From Asterias amurensis (Eukaryota; Echinodermata; Asteroidea; Forcipulatida; Asteriidae): a stretch of DNA of 64,000 nt. The DNA lies in contig NC_092652.1 in the NCBI RefSeq assembly GCF_032118995.1, positions 27,921,339 to 27,985,338 on the forward strand, given 5' to 3'. Below, piece after piece: positions 1-11,302 of the stretch. Below the pieces are notes generated by a model. The model was not told the origin of the DNA, did not search any database, and saw only the letters and a list, made by a program, of their open reading frames with translations. Both the position numbers and the translations under genes were made by a program. Within the stretch, counting starts at the first letter, position 1, and each line of letters opens with the position of its first letter.

Positions 1-1125
1 TTATTTGGTTGGATGGGATTGGGTTGGGTGGGTTGTGTTTAGTATTAGGCTGGGTACATTTGGGTTGCAGAGGGATGGATTGGGTTTATTTGGTTGGATG
101 GGATTGGGTTGGGTGGGTTGTGTTTAGTATTAGGCCGGGGTACGTTTGGGTTGTAGAGGAATGGGTTGGGTTTATTTGGTTGGATGGGATTGGGTTGGGT
201 GGGTTGTGTTTAGTATTAGGCTGGGTACATTTGGGTTGCAGAGGGATGGATTGGGTTTATTTGGTTGGATGGGATTGGGTTGGGTGGGTTGTGTTTAGTA
301 TTAGGCTGGGTACATTTGGGTTGCAGAGGGATGGATTGGGTTTATTTGGTTGGATGGGATTGGGTTGGGTGGGTTTTGTTTAGTATTAGGCCGGGGTACG
401 TTTGGGTTGCAGAGGAATGGGTTGGGTTTATTTGGTTGGATGTGGTTGGGTTGGGTGGGTTGTGTTTAGTATTAGGCCGGGGTACGTTTGGGTTGTAGAG
501 GAATGGGTTGGGTTTATTTGGTTGGATGTGGTTGGGTTGGGTGGGTTTTGTTTAGTATTAGGCCGGGGTACGTTTGGGTTGTAGAGGAATGGGTTGGGTT
601 TATTTGGTTGGATGTGGTTGGGTTGGGTGGGTTGTGTTAAGTATTAGGCCGGGTCTGTTTGGGTTGCAGAGGAATGGGTTGGGTTTATTTGGTTGGATGG
701 GATTGGGTTGGGTGGGTTGTGTTTAGTATTAGGCTGGGTACATTTGGGTTGCAGAGGGATGGATTGGGTTTATTTGGTTGGATGGGATTGGGTTGGGTGG
801 GTTTTGTTTAGTATTAGGCCGGGGTACGTTTGGGTTGTAGAGGAATGGGTTGGGTTTATTTGGTTGGATGTGGTTGGGTTGGGTGGGTTGTGTTAAGTAT
901 TAGGCCGGGTCTGTTTGGGTTGCAGAGGAATGGGTTGGGTTTATTTGGTTGGATGGGATTGGGTTGGGTGGGTTGTGTTTAGTATTAGGCTGGGTGCGTT
1001 TGGGTTGCAGAGGAATGGGTTGGGTGTATTTGGTTGGATGGGATTGGGTTGGGTGGGTTGTGTTTAGTATTAGGCTGGGTACGTTTGGGTTGCAGAGGAA
1101 TGGGTTGGGTTTATTTGTTGGGGGG
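1..1125 (+). repeat. G-rich minisatellite, about 85-bp unit, about 13 copies
   Basis: Tandem units of 84-86 bp begin at about 1, 86, 171, 256, 341, 427, 513, 599, 685, 770, 855, 941 and 1027, each opening with TTATTTGGTTGGATG. Two unit types are mixed: one with CTGGGTACATTTGGG and one with CCGGGGTACGTTTGGG, giving a loose higher-order pattern. The G-rich strand is full of GGGTTGGGTTGGGTGGG-like runs. Open frames crossing it are repeat artefacts. The array runs off the left edge, so its full length is unknown. Confidence 0.95.
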
Positions 1126-1395
1126 GGGGGGTTCGGTTAAATGGAAATCGATTTCAGTTTTATTTGGTTGGATGGGGTTGGGTTGTGTCGATGTGTTGGG
1201 TTTGTTTGATTTAGGTGGGAAAGGATTTTTGTTTTTAGATTGGATGGGTTGGGTTGGGTTGGTTTGGGTTGAGTTATTTTGAGTTTTGGTTTGGTTTGGT
1301 TGGGTTGGGTTGGAAAGGATTTTTGTGTCTAGATTTGTTGGGTTGGTTTAGGTTGGGTTGGATTGGGTTTGGTTGGATTGGGTTGGTAGTCTCTG
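1126..1395 (+). repeat. Degenerate GGTTG-rich tail of the minisatellite
   Basis: A run of ten G at about 1121-1130 ends the regular array. After it come irregular GGTTGGGTTGG and GGTTTGGTTGG motifs up to about 1390, without a constant period. This looks like a decayed or lower-order part of the same satellite. Confidence 0.7.
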
Positions 1396-1491
1396 CACTA
1401 GACTGACCATATGACAAGATGTGTTTTTTTGTTGATTGATTCAATGATTGCTTCCAATAATAATAAGATGAATTTCTTTGATTTTAAACAG

Positions 1492-2240
1492 TTGGGTGAC
1501 TCTTTTGAGATTGGAGTCCGCCACAAGGACCGGTGCCAGTGTCGCCGTGACGGAGCAGTGTTGTGCACACGTAGAAAGCATGGTTCACAAAAACAGTGAA
1601 TAATTGAGATTTTAAGGTTGAATAAAATAAAAAGGTTATTCTTAGTAGCAGCAAACAAAATGCTAAAACAACTCAACTAGATGATTGCTAATAATAAGAG
1701 ACTAATAGAAAGATATGTGGAAGCTAAAAGATAGGTTTAGAGAAGTGTATCTGATTTGCTGTGTTAACGCTGCTATACCACTCTTAGTTCTGTTTCACAA
1801 TTATTATATTACAAGATTCTTATATACCATACATTTCCTAGAAGCCAAATCATAACTTAAAACATATATTCCCAGTTTTACAAATCATGCGATGGCCTTT
1901 GCACAGCCATGTGTGTACAGCAGTCGATACTGCAATTGGATTTGGGAAAGGATTGAAATGGGAAGCAACATCTGCTCTATTTTTATTTGGATTTCTTTTG
2001 TTCAGCTGAGCTTGCTGCCGACTTTACATGTCCTACTGCATTTAAACAAAGGTTCAAGAAGATAAGGTTTGCAACAATACTGTGTATCATTCTGAAATGT
2101 TATTTTACCCATTTAATTCACTGGAATTTATAATGAAGTGTAGTGTTTACTGCTTTTTTATCTTGCAGTTTGTTTTTATATGTTTATAAAAAATACATTT
2201 TTATTGATTGAAATTTGTTGAATAAATGGATTTTTTGCAA
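1492..2240 (+). other. Putative terminal or 3'UTR exon of a truncated WAP-gene paralogue
   Basis: A plausible acceptor (pyrimidine-rich, then TTTTAAACAG) ends at 1491. The following sequence, down to an AATAAA at 2221-2226, has a clear paralogue at 11881-13345 just downstream of the intact WAP/antistasin gene, including the acceptor and the AATAAA context. I therefore read it as the last exon of a left-hand gene copy lying outside the window. If translated in phase 0 it would give a short cysteine-containing tail with CQC and a stop at 1597. The paralogue does not preserve those cysteines, so untranslated status is more likely. The conservation is seen; the exon assignment is inferred. Confidence 0.4.
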
Positions 2241-2635
2241 ACGATTTAAAATCCTTGACACAAAAATTGTGGGTTATTTTATTTGCTTCTTGTCACATGA
2301 GGCAATTTACAGTCAACCGGTTCCAGGCAATCTCCAAGAAGAAAAGCCTATGTTTCTTATGGTTTGTTTGACAATGTTCCCCAAAATGTCAAGCATGACC
2401 CCAGATATCACGCACGAAAAAAATACATGGAGCGCAAGCGGCGAAGCCGCGAAGCACTTTCCTTCAGCAACTCGTTGTGGGGCCTTATGTTTTTTTTTAC
2501 TTTTTACCAAAGATTTTGGTTGGAGAAATGTAATGCATAATTCATGAGCTTAATGAGTTGTAATAAGAAGACACAATTGCCATAGATCACAAGCCGCATG
2601 CACGCCCCACGACCCCCACACTCATAATGGTGCAC

Positions 2636-3026
2636 TTAAAGGAACACGTTGCCTTGGATCGGACGAGTTGGTTTATGAAAAGCGTTTGAAACTGTTTGTT
2701 ATGAAATGCATATGGTGAGAAAGATGTTTTAAAAGTAGAATATAATGATCCACACAAGTATCAATCAAAATTGCACGGTTTTCCTTTTACGTCGCGAACT
2801 AACACGGTCGGTCATTTATGGGAGTCAAAGTTTTGACTCCCATAAATGGCCGACCGTGTTTGTCGACGAGTTAATACGAAAACCAAGCAATTTCGAGGCA
2901 TATTTGTGTAGATCATTGTATTCTACTTTTACAACATCTTTCTAACCATATCAATTTTATAACAAACGGTTACAGGACGCTTTTCAAAGACCAACTCGAC
3001 CGATCAAAGGCAACGTGTTCCTTTAA
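2636..3026. repeat. TTAA MITE, family A, copy 1
   Basis: It starts TTAAAGGAACACGTTGCC and ends GGCAACGTGTTCCTTTAA, giving inverted termini flanked by TTAA. The middle is a hairpin around GACTCCCATAAATGGCCGAC. The TTAA target is typical of piggyBac-superfamily elements. It has no coding capacity. Confidence 0.9.
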
Positions 3027-3454
3027 AAGTCACGTGCTGATGAAAACACACCCAATGTGCATACATGAATAACTGGTTAGATAAAGGCGCTTCGCCACTC
3101 GAGCTGGTCTTTTTATCGTGCGTGGCATCTAGGGGTGCCGCCGCCGTGCGCGCCAATGAAAATGGAGGAAGAAAAGGCAACCTTGACCAAAGAGTCCATA
3201 CGCCCATGAAACAATGGGATTAATGTTACCCTCCAGGTACTGTCAAAGGAAAAACATACTAAGATACAAAGGAATATCTGAAGTAAACCGAATAACCATC
3301 TTATAATATTGTGGTACTAGGGTGGGATCTATGTGATTGGTTAACACGTTATTAAGGGTGATTCTGTGTATAGAAATACCAAGGGTTTTAGGGAAAAAAT
3401 TGGCATCTGACTTAAATTTCAAGAGCTATTAAAAAAAACCATCGTAATCATTTC

Positions 3455-3805
3455 CAAAGGCACGTACTGGACGTTATTGGTAATTACTCCAAATAGTTGT
3501 TAGCATAAAAACTTACTTGGGAACAAGTAATGGAGAGCTGTTGATAGTATAAAACATTGTGAGAAACGGCTCCTTCTGAAGTGACGTAGTTTTTGAGAAA
3601 GAGGTAATTTTTTACTTAAATGTTTGAATTGAAATCGAGACCTCAGCTGAGATCTCGAATTCAAGGCATCTGAAAGCACACAACTTTTACAAAAAGAGCG
3701 TTTTTGTTCAGTTATTGTCTCGGGTTCAAATTGTTATTTCATGCTTACGTTGAGATACACCAAGTAAGAAGTGGTTATTGACAACTACCAAAGGTGATCC
3801 TTGGG
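3455..3805. repeat. Diverged TTAA MITE, family B, copy 1
   Basis: This is an old copy of the family typified at 44040-44426. AAAGGCACGTACTGGACG at the left and the GAGAAACGGCTCC core (about 3561) are recognisable. The right terminus is eroded to CAACTACCAAAGGTG. Confidence 0.65.
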
Positions 3806-5094
3806 ATGAGTTCACAACGGGTCGTTCATGACTTACCCTTCTGGATCAATACTGCAATCAATCTACCAAATGTAGGGATGTATAGGTTGCAGGTGTGTGG
3901 TGCTGGGGACTCTAATTATTATAATGCGCTCTACCTTTGATATTTGACAGGTTTAAGTTGTGTAGGCTTTTTTGAATGCATCAGGTGAGGGAGCTTCTCT
4001 CACAGCAGTTTTTCCTATTATCTAAATTGTTATAAATTGATTTATAATAAAATTTGAATTCCTCCCAAACATACAATGAATAAAATCTGGAACAATGAAA
4101 ACACGTGGTCGACAGTTCTAATTTAAAACAAAAGAATATTTAAAACTAGACACAATGGCTAGTTCCAAAGCCTTCTCCGTTGTTGTTTCGTGATACAACT
4201 TCCAAGGATTTTTGTTTTTAATATGGAATTATCTAACGCTTAAAAACACCTTTTAATTATCGTGGGAAAGACAAAACTATCATAATAATGAGAAGAACAA
4301 CTAAAAAGTCTGCAGAGCATTTAGGGCAAACATCGAATTTTGACAATAAGGAATTTGTTAGTAAAGTTTGTATCGATAATACATTTGTCTATGATTCCAT
4401 TTAATTGTTCAAATTGGGCTAATGCTAGACGCTAAGTCTTTATTGATTGGCTTTAGTTGCCTTGGATGGTTTATCGTTGACGCAGCTGTTAAACGGGGCT
4501 CACTGTGACCTTAAACTCACCCTTCCGCATTTCTTGAAATATTCACTATAGGGTCTACAAATAAAGGGATGATGACCAGGGCTAGGATATTTTTTTTTAA
4601 TGCAAGTTCGCCCAAAACAAAGCTAAAAGCCACTCTAGGTTAAGTGCTACAAGGAAGAAAACATAAAAATGTAGTAACTCAGTGGTGCTGAAGGTAGGAA
4701 TTAATATTCCTCTTAAAAGATGGCAGATCATAGGATGAAGGGAAACATGCACCAAGCAAGGAGTTACAAAGTGAAGCAGTACGAGGGAAAAGCTACTGGG
4801 AGTAGCTCTTTGTTCTACTTCTCGGCACAGCCACAGTATAAGTATGAGAACAAGCAGAAAGCTGCATGGTCTCACGTGTGTAAGTAAAATTAGTTTTGTG
4901 TTAGAGGTGATGGTTTAGCCTCTCATGCACTTTGGTAGCCCAGAGGGGTAACAAAAAACCATACTTGTTCACAGTTTTAGTTATATGCAAATTCAGAAAC
5001 ATGATAATCTGCAGGAATGAAACGTGACATTAAAGTATAATCCTTTCCATCTGGATGCTTTTGATCGATTATTTTTGTGTTAATTAATGTGTTG
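3806..5094. other. Intergenic, no gene seen
   Basis: AT-rich sequence with short open frames only. No conserved motif, splice-site pair or repeat structure was recognised. Confidence 0.5.
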
Positions 5095-5101
5095 TTTCTT
5101 T

Positions 5102-5190
5102 TATATAGGGCTATATAATGGGGACTGATTCCGATGAGTTTATTATTCGGTAGATCAGTCATCTATAGTGCACACACACACACACACACA
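5102..5190 (+). promoter_or_regulatory. Candidate core promoter and 5'UTR of the WAP/antistasin gene
   Basis: Two TATA-like elements, TTATATAG (5101) and CTATATAATG (5111), lie about 95-105 bp upstream of the ATG at 5206. This would place transcription start near 5135-5145. A (CA)10 microsatellite sits at 5169-5190 in the presumed 5'UTR. It is inferred from position and motif only. Confidence 0.45.
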
Positions 5191-5205
5191 GATTCAACAG
5201 TCACC

Positions 5206-5281
5206 ATGTGGGTTCTAAGAGGCTTCGTTGTGCTCCTGGTCATCGCAGAATGTCTTTGTATGTCGCCTCCCTTCATGAAAA
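5206..5281 (+). CDS. Exon 1: signal peptide of the WAP/antistasin gene
   Basis: ATG at 5206 encodes a short positive start followed by a hydrophobic run (VVLLVIAECLC). The donor is GTATGT at 5282. Exon length is 76 nt, ending in phase 1. Confidence 0.8.
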
Positions 5282-8200
5282 GTATGTATTTTGGTGATCA
5301 TTTTGTCTTTGTCATGCTGTCTGCGCAATCGCAATCAAAGTTAAACAAAAAATTGGTTTCGGCCAGTCAAATAACTATGGCCAGCCAAAAATAATATGAC
5401 ATGATTAATTTGTTAAACTACTTTTAGCACTGTTTTGGAATGTCTGCTCTAGTGCTGCTGCTATTTCTCTGATGTCTTTAGAATGATTCTCTTTCTTCCG
5501 CAGTAGTCTATACGAGACAAAAAACATCGATTTCAAAAAGCACTCAGATTCGTCTTAACTTAAGATGGGTTGCTTGCCACAGTTGTGTATTGTAACTCTT
5601 ATTGCGTCCCTCCACTTAGCCCCCCCCCCCTTTCACCCAGCTTACAAACACCATGCTACATTGCGTCCGTTCATCCTCTTTCCAAACAAGTATGTGAAAT
5701 AAATCAAATTTTGAAACACGAAGAAAATAAAAAAATAACCCACTTATATAGTATGATCACCGGACCTAAAAAATGCCGCAAGAAAAGTAGCAGCCTGATC
5801 TACACACAGGCGCCTGGGAGTTTTTCTTACACAAACAGACACGTTACTTGCGTGTATCAGTTTAAGATATAGATCGAGAATGCAACATTTGTCGGGCCCG
5901 TGAATTGAACTGTAGACTGATTAAAAGGCTATGCGCTGGCATGCTCTGTTTTTGACACATTTAGGCCCCCTACCCCATTTTGAATTTGATCTGGATCCGC
6001 CACAGTATATAAGGTTCACTCTCACTATTTTCAGCAGAATAATAAGTAGGCCTACACAGTTTAAGTCATTTTGATTGTTAAAGGAACACGTTGCCTTGGA
6101 TCGGTCGAGTTGGTCTTTGAAAAGCGTTCTGTAATCGTTTGTTGTAAAATGTATATGGTTAGAAAGATATTGTAAAAGTAAAATACAATGATCTACACAA
6201 ATATGCCTCGAAATTGCGTGGTTTTCTTTTTACCCTGTCGACTAACACGGTCGGCCATTTATGAGAGTCAAAATTTTGACTCCCTTAAATGGCCGACCGT
6301 GATAGTTCGCGACGTAAAAGGAAAACCGTGCAATTTCGAGTGATACTTGTGTGGATCATTATATTCTACTTTTATAACATCTTTCTAACCATATGCATTT
6401 CATAACAAACGGTGTCAAACGCTTTTAATAGACCAACTCGTCCGATCCAAGGCAACGTGTTCCTTTAATAACCGATACAGCTTTCTTACTTTTGATTTGT
6501 TTTACCATAAAAGGATGATCTACACCGTTACAAGCTTCAAGCATCACTTCAATTTGCCCTTTATTAAGAAACCACATTTGCTTTCTGTGTTTTTGATTTG
6601 TTGTTTGTTTCTCTCGTCAAGTGTGTCCCGTAGTCCCTGAAGATGTTGGTGGTATTTGTGTTGAGGCGTGTGGACCCGATAAGAAGTGTGATGATGGTCA
6701 GCTGTGTTGCTCTAATGGGTGTGGTCATGTGTGTAAAGCAGGTAAAATTATCCCGTTGCTTGGTTATGTGTTTAGGAGTTCTACAGGAGAGTAATGAGGG
6801 TAGGAAGGATTAAAGATAGCTGAGAAGAAAAAAAAGAACATGAACATTAATTGTGTAGATATCGCTATAAAAAAAACGGCCACGACTGTGCCATTAATGA
6901 GTAAGAATGTTAGATATGTAAATGCAATCAATCAGGTAGTAAACACACTCAAACATTTGCCAAGAAGGTTTGTGGTTGTGAGTCTTCAGACATGTGTTAC
7001 AAACTGTATTACAATATGGGAAACTCACTGGCGACTTAATTATTTTGGGGTTGTATAAAATAAATTTGAAAAGAGGAGAATTTGAACCTGCAACCTTTGA
7101 ATTAACATTCCAGTGCTCTACCAACAGTGCCATCTAGGTCCAAAATGTAAGAAGTTTCTCTATTTTGTTTAGGGGTGCCAGTCAGAAACCATTCCTTTCC
7201 CGTTTCCCCCATCTAACTTACTTGCCCCAAAATTGGTTTCCCTCAAGCTTGATTGGCCCTTTTGGAGTTTAATTTATGATGGAATCATTGAGCATTTATC
7301 CACAAAACAATTTATTTTGTATCCAGTTGCAAAAATAACTAAACAACATTTCCTTCCAACTTTATAACTAAAGTATTAATTGACAAAACAGAAAATGAGA
7401 AAGACTCTGCTATAGGGCCTATATAGGGTCGAAACGTCAGGCCATTAACTATTTTTTGCATTTATACCCTCGGTCCATTTGGTTGGTAAGTTGTTTGCAA
7501 CAGCTAATTTTATTTTCTCAAAACAGAAAATGGAGAGATGAAATTAGCACTTACAGGGGCATTGCTTAGCAACAGACAGCGCAAGCTAGGGTGAGATGGG
7601 GAATTGGTCTAGCATGTGTCCTCCTGCACAGTGGAGAGAAACAGGCTAGACGTATTAACTGGTTGGATTCGTGCGCTTAAGTTGTTATATTTTCAATATT
7701 ATATCTCCTGTATGCAGCCTGTCCACCTCTTATCTGTGGGCTTACCGGATGTCAATATGGCCATGTTACTGATGAGAATGGATGTGAAACATGTGGCTGC
7801 AGAGGCCCTCCTGGTAAGTGGCACATGTTGGATGCAAACAGCTTATGGTTAAGTTCTCGGTTCTCTGTTTCCTTAATAAATTAATAAGCCTCTACTCTAT
7901 AGATCTGACTTGGATGGCATTACAAACACAGACATAAAGAACCTAGGTTCTTTATGTCTGTGATTACAAAGCATCTAGAATGCAACAATTCTATTGGCCT
8001 TTGGGCGGGCTTGAATGGACCACATGACGTAAAGGCTTCCCGGTCTGCGCTTACGCGTGCTTCATTTTGACACATTTGGCCCCCTAAAATTGGTCTGGAT
8101 CCTATGGGCGGCCAAAAGGGCCAAAACTAGTAAATATCTAAAGCAAAGACAAACTCCAACAACTAACTCTATTTTCGGGAAACTAACTGTATTTCCGGGA

Positions 8201-11200
8201 AACTAACTCTATTCTCGAAAAACTAACTCTATTTTTGGGAAACTATCTATATTTTCGAGAAACTAACTCTATTTTTGGAAAACTAACTCTATTTTCGGGA
8301 AACTAACTCTATTCTCGAGAAACTAACTCTATTTTCGGGAAACTAACTCTATTTTGCAAATTTTGGAGATGTCCCAAAATATCTTTGCAAAGAGTTTTGA
8401 AAAAATATTTGCGATGGCCCTTCAGGGCCACCCTACTTTTTTTCGGGACACTAACTCTATTTTCGGGAAACTAACTCTTTTTTTGAGAAACTAAAGACTG
8501 AGTAAAACTCAACGTTGGTGGCGTGTGTACAGTTGTGATTGTTACTCGGCCGCATCTTGTTGCCATTCTAGTCAATGGACGCCCACGTAGTCGTAAACTA
8601 TATTTCGTAGGACGTCCTGTTTTCAAGGTGTCCCTAAAATCGTGGCAAATCTGTGACCTCTCTGTGCGCGATGTAAACAGTCCCTAGATAAAATGTTTGT
8701 GGTTTGACTTGCCAAGCAAAGAGTCTCCTCTAGTCCCTTGACCCAAAACTAAGAAACACGAAAGGCTCCACTGGTTAGTTGCACTTGTAAATGCAAAGTT
8801 TTGTATTTTAGGCATTTCTACAAGTTACAAAAATGTGTCATAATGTTTGTTTTTTTGCAAACTACCATGGTAACTTTTAAAATGTCATAAAAAAACATTT
8901 TGAATAAATTGAAAACAACTGCTGGCGATAAAGTCATACACAAAGTCTCACAGAACACATGTAATTGTAGTCACTGCAGATGTTTCTTCCACGTATGGCT
9001 TCACCGGGAAACCATTCTTTCTCGTTTACCTTGAAAACAGGACAAACTCAGAACAAATGGGACCAGTTGAAGTCATCGAAGATCGGTGTATGGTGTTAAA
9101 ATTTCATTTTCCATCAAGTTTTAATAGACGTTTGCCTATATACTTCTTTTGAACTAATGAAAGTAATTAGGGCAACAGATGGTATCATTACTTTTATTTA
9201 TTTTTCCAATTCAAAGAAAAAGCCATCATAATACGTTGAAAACAGGAGAGGATACACAGATATTGAAAATTGCGATACAATGTTCAGATAATATTCAGTA
9301 CAGCCTTGATAATTTCTGCAGGGATATTCTACAGTATCGGAAATATCTTTGTGATTATGAAGATTTCTCAAACAATCTGATATTAGCGAAGCAAACTATC
9401 GACACTGCTGGTGGTGACAGTGATTACGACGATCGTCTTCGTCTTTCCATGGTCCTTCCATGGTCCTTCCAACCAGACACACAACGTCATCTGGATAGAA
9501 CAGGCGCACATAGACCTTTTCGCAAATACCGGGGCGCGCGCGTAAAGCTTGGAATTAGGTGCATTGTGGTCTAGCTGGTATCCAAATTTGATCCATATAT
9601 ATCCCACAATGCACCTTATTCAACAGTCTGCGCTTGCGCATTGGTATTTGCGATAAGGTCTATAAGTTCTAGAGCAAATTGAACATGCGCCACCAACGTT
9701 GGGTCTTACTCAGTCCTTAGTTTCCCGAAAATAGAGTAATAGTTTCCCGAAAATAGAGTTAGTTTCTCGAAAATAGTACGGTGGCCCTGAAGAGCCATCG
9801 CAATTTTTTTTTCTAATTTCTTTGCAAAGAATTGCGACATCGCCAATATGCAAAATAGAGTTGGTTACTCAAAAATAGAGTTGGTTTTCCGAAAGGAAAA
9901 CAATTAGTTTCCCGAATAGAGTTGGTTTCCCGAAAATAGAGTTAGGTTTCCCGAAAATAGAATTAGTTTCTCGAAAATAGAGTTAGTTTCCCGAAAGTAG
10001 AGTTAGTTTCTCGAGAATAGAATTAGTTTCTCGAAAATCAAGTTAGTTTCCCGAAAACAGAGTTAGTTCACGAAAATATAGATAGTTTTTTGAAAATAGA
10101 GTTAGTTTCCCGAAAATAGAGTTAGTTGTTGCAGTTTGTCTTTTGCTTAAGATATTTACTAGTTTTGGCCCTTTTGGCCGCCCATAGGATCCACCCTCGT
10201 GTGTATCTGACTTTTTGTTGTTTCTCTCCCCAGCCGTGTGTCCCAAAGCCCCTGAAGGTGTTTTCGGAATCTGTGTTGAGGAGTGTGGACCCAATAAGAA
10301 GTGTGATTATGGTCAGCTGTGTTGCCCTAATGGATGTGGGCACGTGTGTAAAGCAGGTAAATTCATCCGGAGGTGGGTTATGATTGTGTATGGGTTTAGG
10401 AGAGGAATGAGGTTCGTGAAAGATTTAATGACAGCTGAGGAAAATAAAGGAGAAAGATGAACATCTACTTGTGTGATTGCTTATAATTGACAACCATGGC
10501 ACATCATAGACCGTGGAGGAGGGAAAAGTAGGTTAGGGTTAATAGTATAATATTAACACTGTGAAAGTTTCTCAGCGCATCCACTTGGAACTTGCCTATC
10601 AGGCTTTGAAGCCTTTCAATGGCGTTAATTGCTCCTTCATTGCCAGAGACTTAATCTAAATCTAGCCTGGTGATCGTCCGACGTTTATTTGCTGATGACA
10701 TCTTAATCTATCATCGTTCAATCAAATCTATTAATTAGGCCTAATGAATCTGTTGTACAGCAGGATCTAGACAACTTGTACGTACAACTGGTGTACCAAC
10801 AATGGATGCTACTAATGCATCTAGAAAACGTAATTTGCAGCTGTCCTAGTATACCATGTTATAGGCCACTCTCAATCAACTTTAAATTCTCAGGTAATTT
10901 GGAATGATCATGTTAAGGAATTTGTTTCTCGTTCAAATATAATGATATGATAAATAAGGGGTGTTTCCTTTTATTCGTACAAGAGTCTAGTTCTTCCTAT
11001 CTTGAAAATTGTGACGTATCTTTAAAATAAATAAATAAACTACAGGACTTAATCTTTTATATTACGATGTGATCAATTAGGTAAGAAGAGAATAGTTACA
11101 AACGCAAGCTGTTACCTCCGTTTTTATTTCGTTTTTTAATTTGTATTACTATTTTGTGTAAGTTTATCTTATAACTTGAAACCCAAACATTATTATTATT

Positions 11201-11302
11201 TGTTGTCTTTTTTTAGGCTGTGCTCCAGTGGTTTGCCGCATGGGATGTCGGAATGGTTGGGCCACTGATGAGGACGGATGTGAGATATGTAAATGCAAGT
11301 AA
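5206..11302 (+). CDS. Secreted WAP/antistasin tandem protein (five exons, 166 aa)
   Basis: Joined exons 5206-5281, 6622-6741, 7718-7813, 10234-10356 and 11217-11302 give 501 nt, a multiple of three, ending in TAA. All introns are GT-AG and phase 1, so every domain is a shufflable cassette. Domain order: hydrophobic signal peptide (residues 1 to about 19), WAP four-disulfide core (eight Cys, about 27-65), antistasin-like (six Cys, C-x4-C-x4-C-x10-C-x2-C-x-C), a second WAP (eight Cys), and a second antistasin ending CKCK. Both families are known mainly as extracellular serine-protease inhibitors, so an inhibitor or innate-defence role is inferred. The start is the first ATG that opens a signal peptide, in CACC ATG context. 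The introns hold a MITE, a relic exon, a SINE and a foldback element. Downstream sequence is duplicated at 1.5-2.2 kb, implying a tandem paralogue. No orthologue name is claimed. Confidence 0.85.
6078..6468. repeat. TTAA MITE, family A, copy 2 (intron 1)
   Basis: A full-length copy with TTAA at 6078-6081 and 6465-6468 and the usual central hairpin. It lies in intron 1 of the WAP/antistasin gene. Confidence 0.9.
6622..6741 (+). CDS. Exon 2: first WAP domain
   Basis: 120 nt, phase 1 to phase 1, between CGTCAAG and GTAAAA. It encodes eight cysteines in WAP order, including the adjacent CC pair (QLCCSNGCGHVC). It is close to exon 4, including the first part of the following intron, so the two arose by duplication. 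Confidence 0.85.
6884..6985 (+). pseudogene. Relic antistasin exon in intron 2
   Basis: GTTAGATATGTAAATGCAA and the following CAGGTAGTAAACACACTCAAAC closely match the end of exon 5 and its downstream flank (11281-11325). The matching frame contains two stops, at the positions of Glu/Gly and Glu codons of exon 5. It is a dead copy of an antistasin exon, left after duplication of a WAP-antistasin unit. Confidence 0.75.
7062..7195 (-). repeat. tRNA-derived SINE (minus strand, intron 2)
   Basis: The reverse strand reads a tRNA-like body with an A-box-like GTTGGTAGAGC and a B-box-like GGTTCAAATTC. It is preceded by GGCACCCCTAAACAAAATAG, which is also found upstream of the tRNA-like body at 30712. 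A shared 5' extension in two copies shows this is a dispersed repeat and not a tRNA gene. Confidence 0.65.
7718..7813 (+). CDS. Exon 3: first antistasin-like domain
   Basis: 96 nt, phase 1 at both ends, acceptor TATGCAG, donor GTAAGT. The six cysteines follow the antistasin pattern. The residue after the second cysteine is Gly, and there is no basic residue at the position that usually supplies an inhibitor P1, so the specificity cannot be stated. Confidence 0.85.
8103..10186. mobile_element. Foldback transposon-like element in intron 3
   Basis: Long inverted arms start TATGGGCGGCCAAAAGGG and end CCCTTTTGGCCGCCCATA. Each arm contains a tandem array of a 20-bp unit (AACTAACTCTATTTTCGGGA, or its reverse complement on the right). 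The ends are flanked by GGATCC at 8097-8102 and 10187-10192. The paralogous intron 1 sequence (about 5880-6005) has one uninterrupted CTGGATCCGCCAC at the same place, so this is an insertion with a 6-bp target duplication. The inner 8.53-9.69 kb has no convincing gene; the 131-codon frame at 9179-9574 matches nothing I recognise. Confidence 0.85.
10234..10356 (+). CDS. Exon 4: second WAP domain
   Basis: 123 nt, phase 1 at both ends, acceptor CTCCCCAG, donor GTAAAT. All eight WAP cysteines are present, including CCPNGCGHVC. It is very similar to exon 2. Confidence 0.88.
11217..11302 (+). CDS. Exon 5: second antistasin-like domain and stop
   Basis: The acceptor TTTTTTTAG ends at 11216. Six cysteines follow, then Lys and TAA at 11300-11302. 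An AAG|GTAATA just after the stop could be a donor for a 3'UTR intron joining the block at 11881. Confidence 0.85.

Noticed and set aside
9-1282. Several open frames rich in Gly, Trp and Val on the + strand
   Set aside because: They simply translate the 85-bp minisatellite in different frames and have no independent coding evidence.
1411-1599. Small cysteine-containing protein (CQCRRDGAVLC) resembling a VWC tail
   Set aside because: The paralogue at 11881 lost the cysteine segment and the frame, so the block behaves like untranslated sequence. Kept only as a putative terminal exon.
9179-9574. 131-codon frame inside the foldback element as a transposase
   Set aside because: No catalytic motif or family resemblance, and its overlap with inverted-repeat sequence makes chance more likely.
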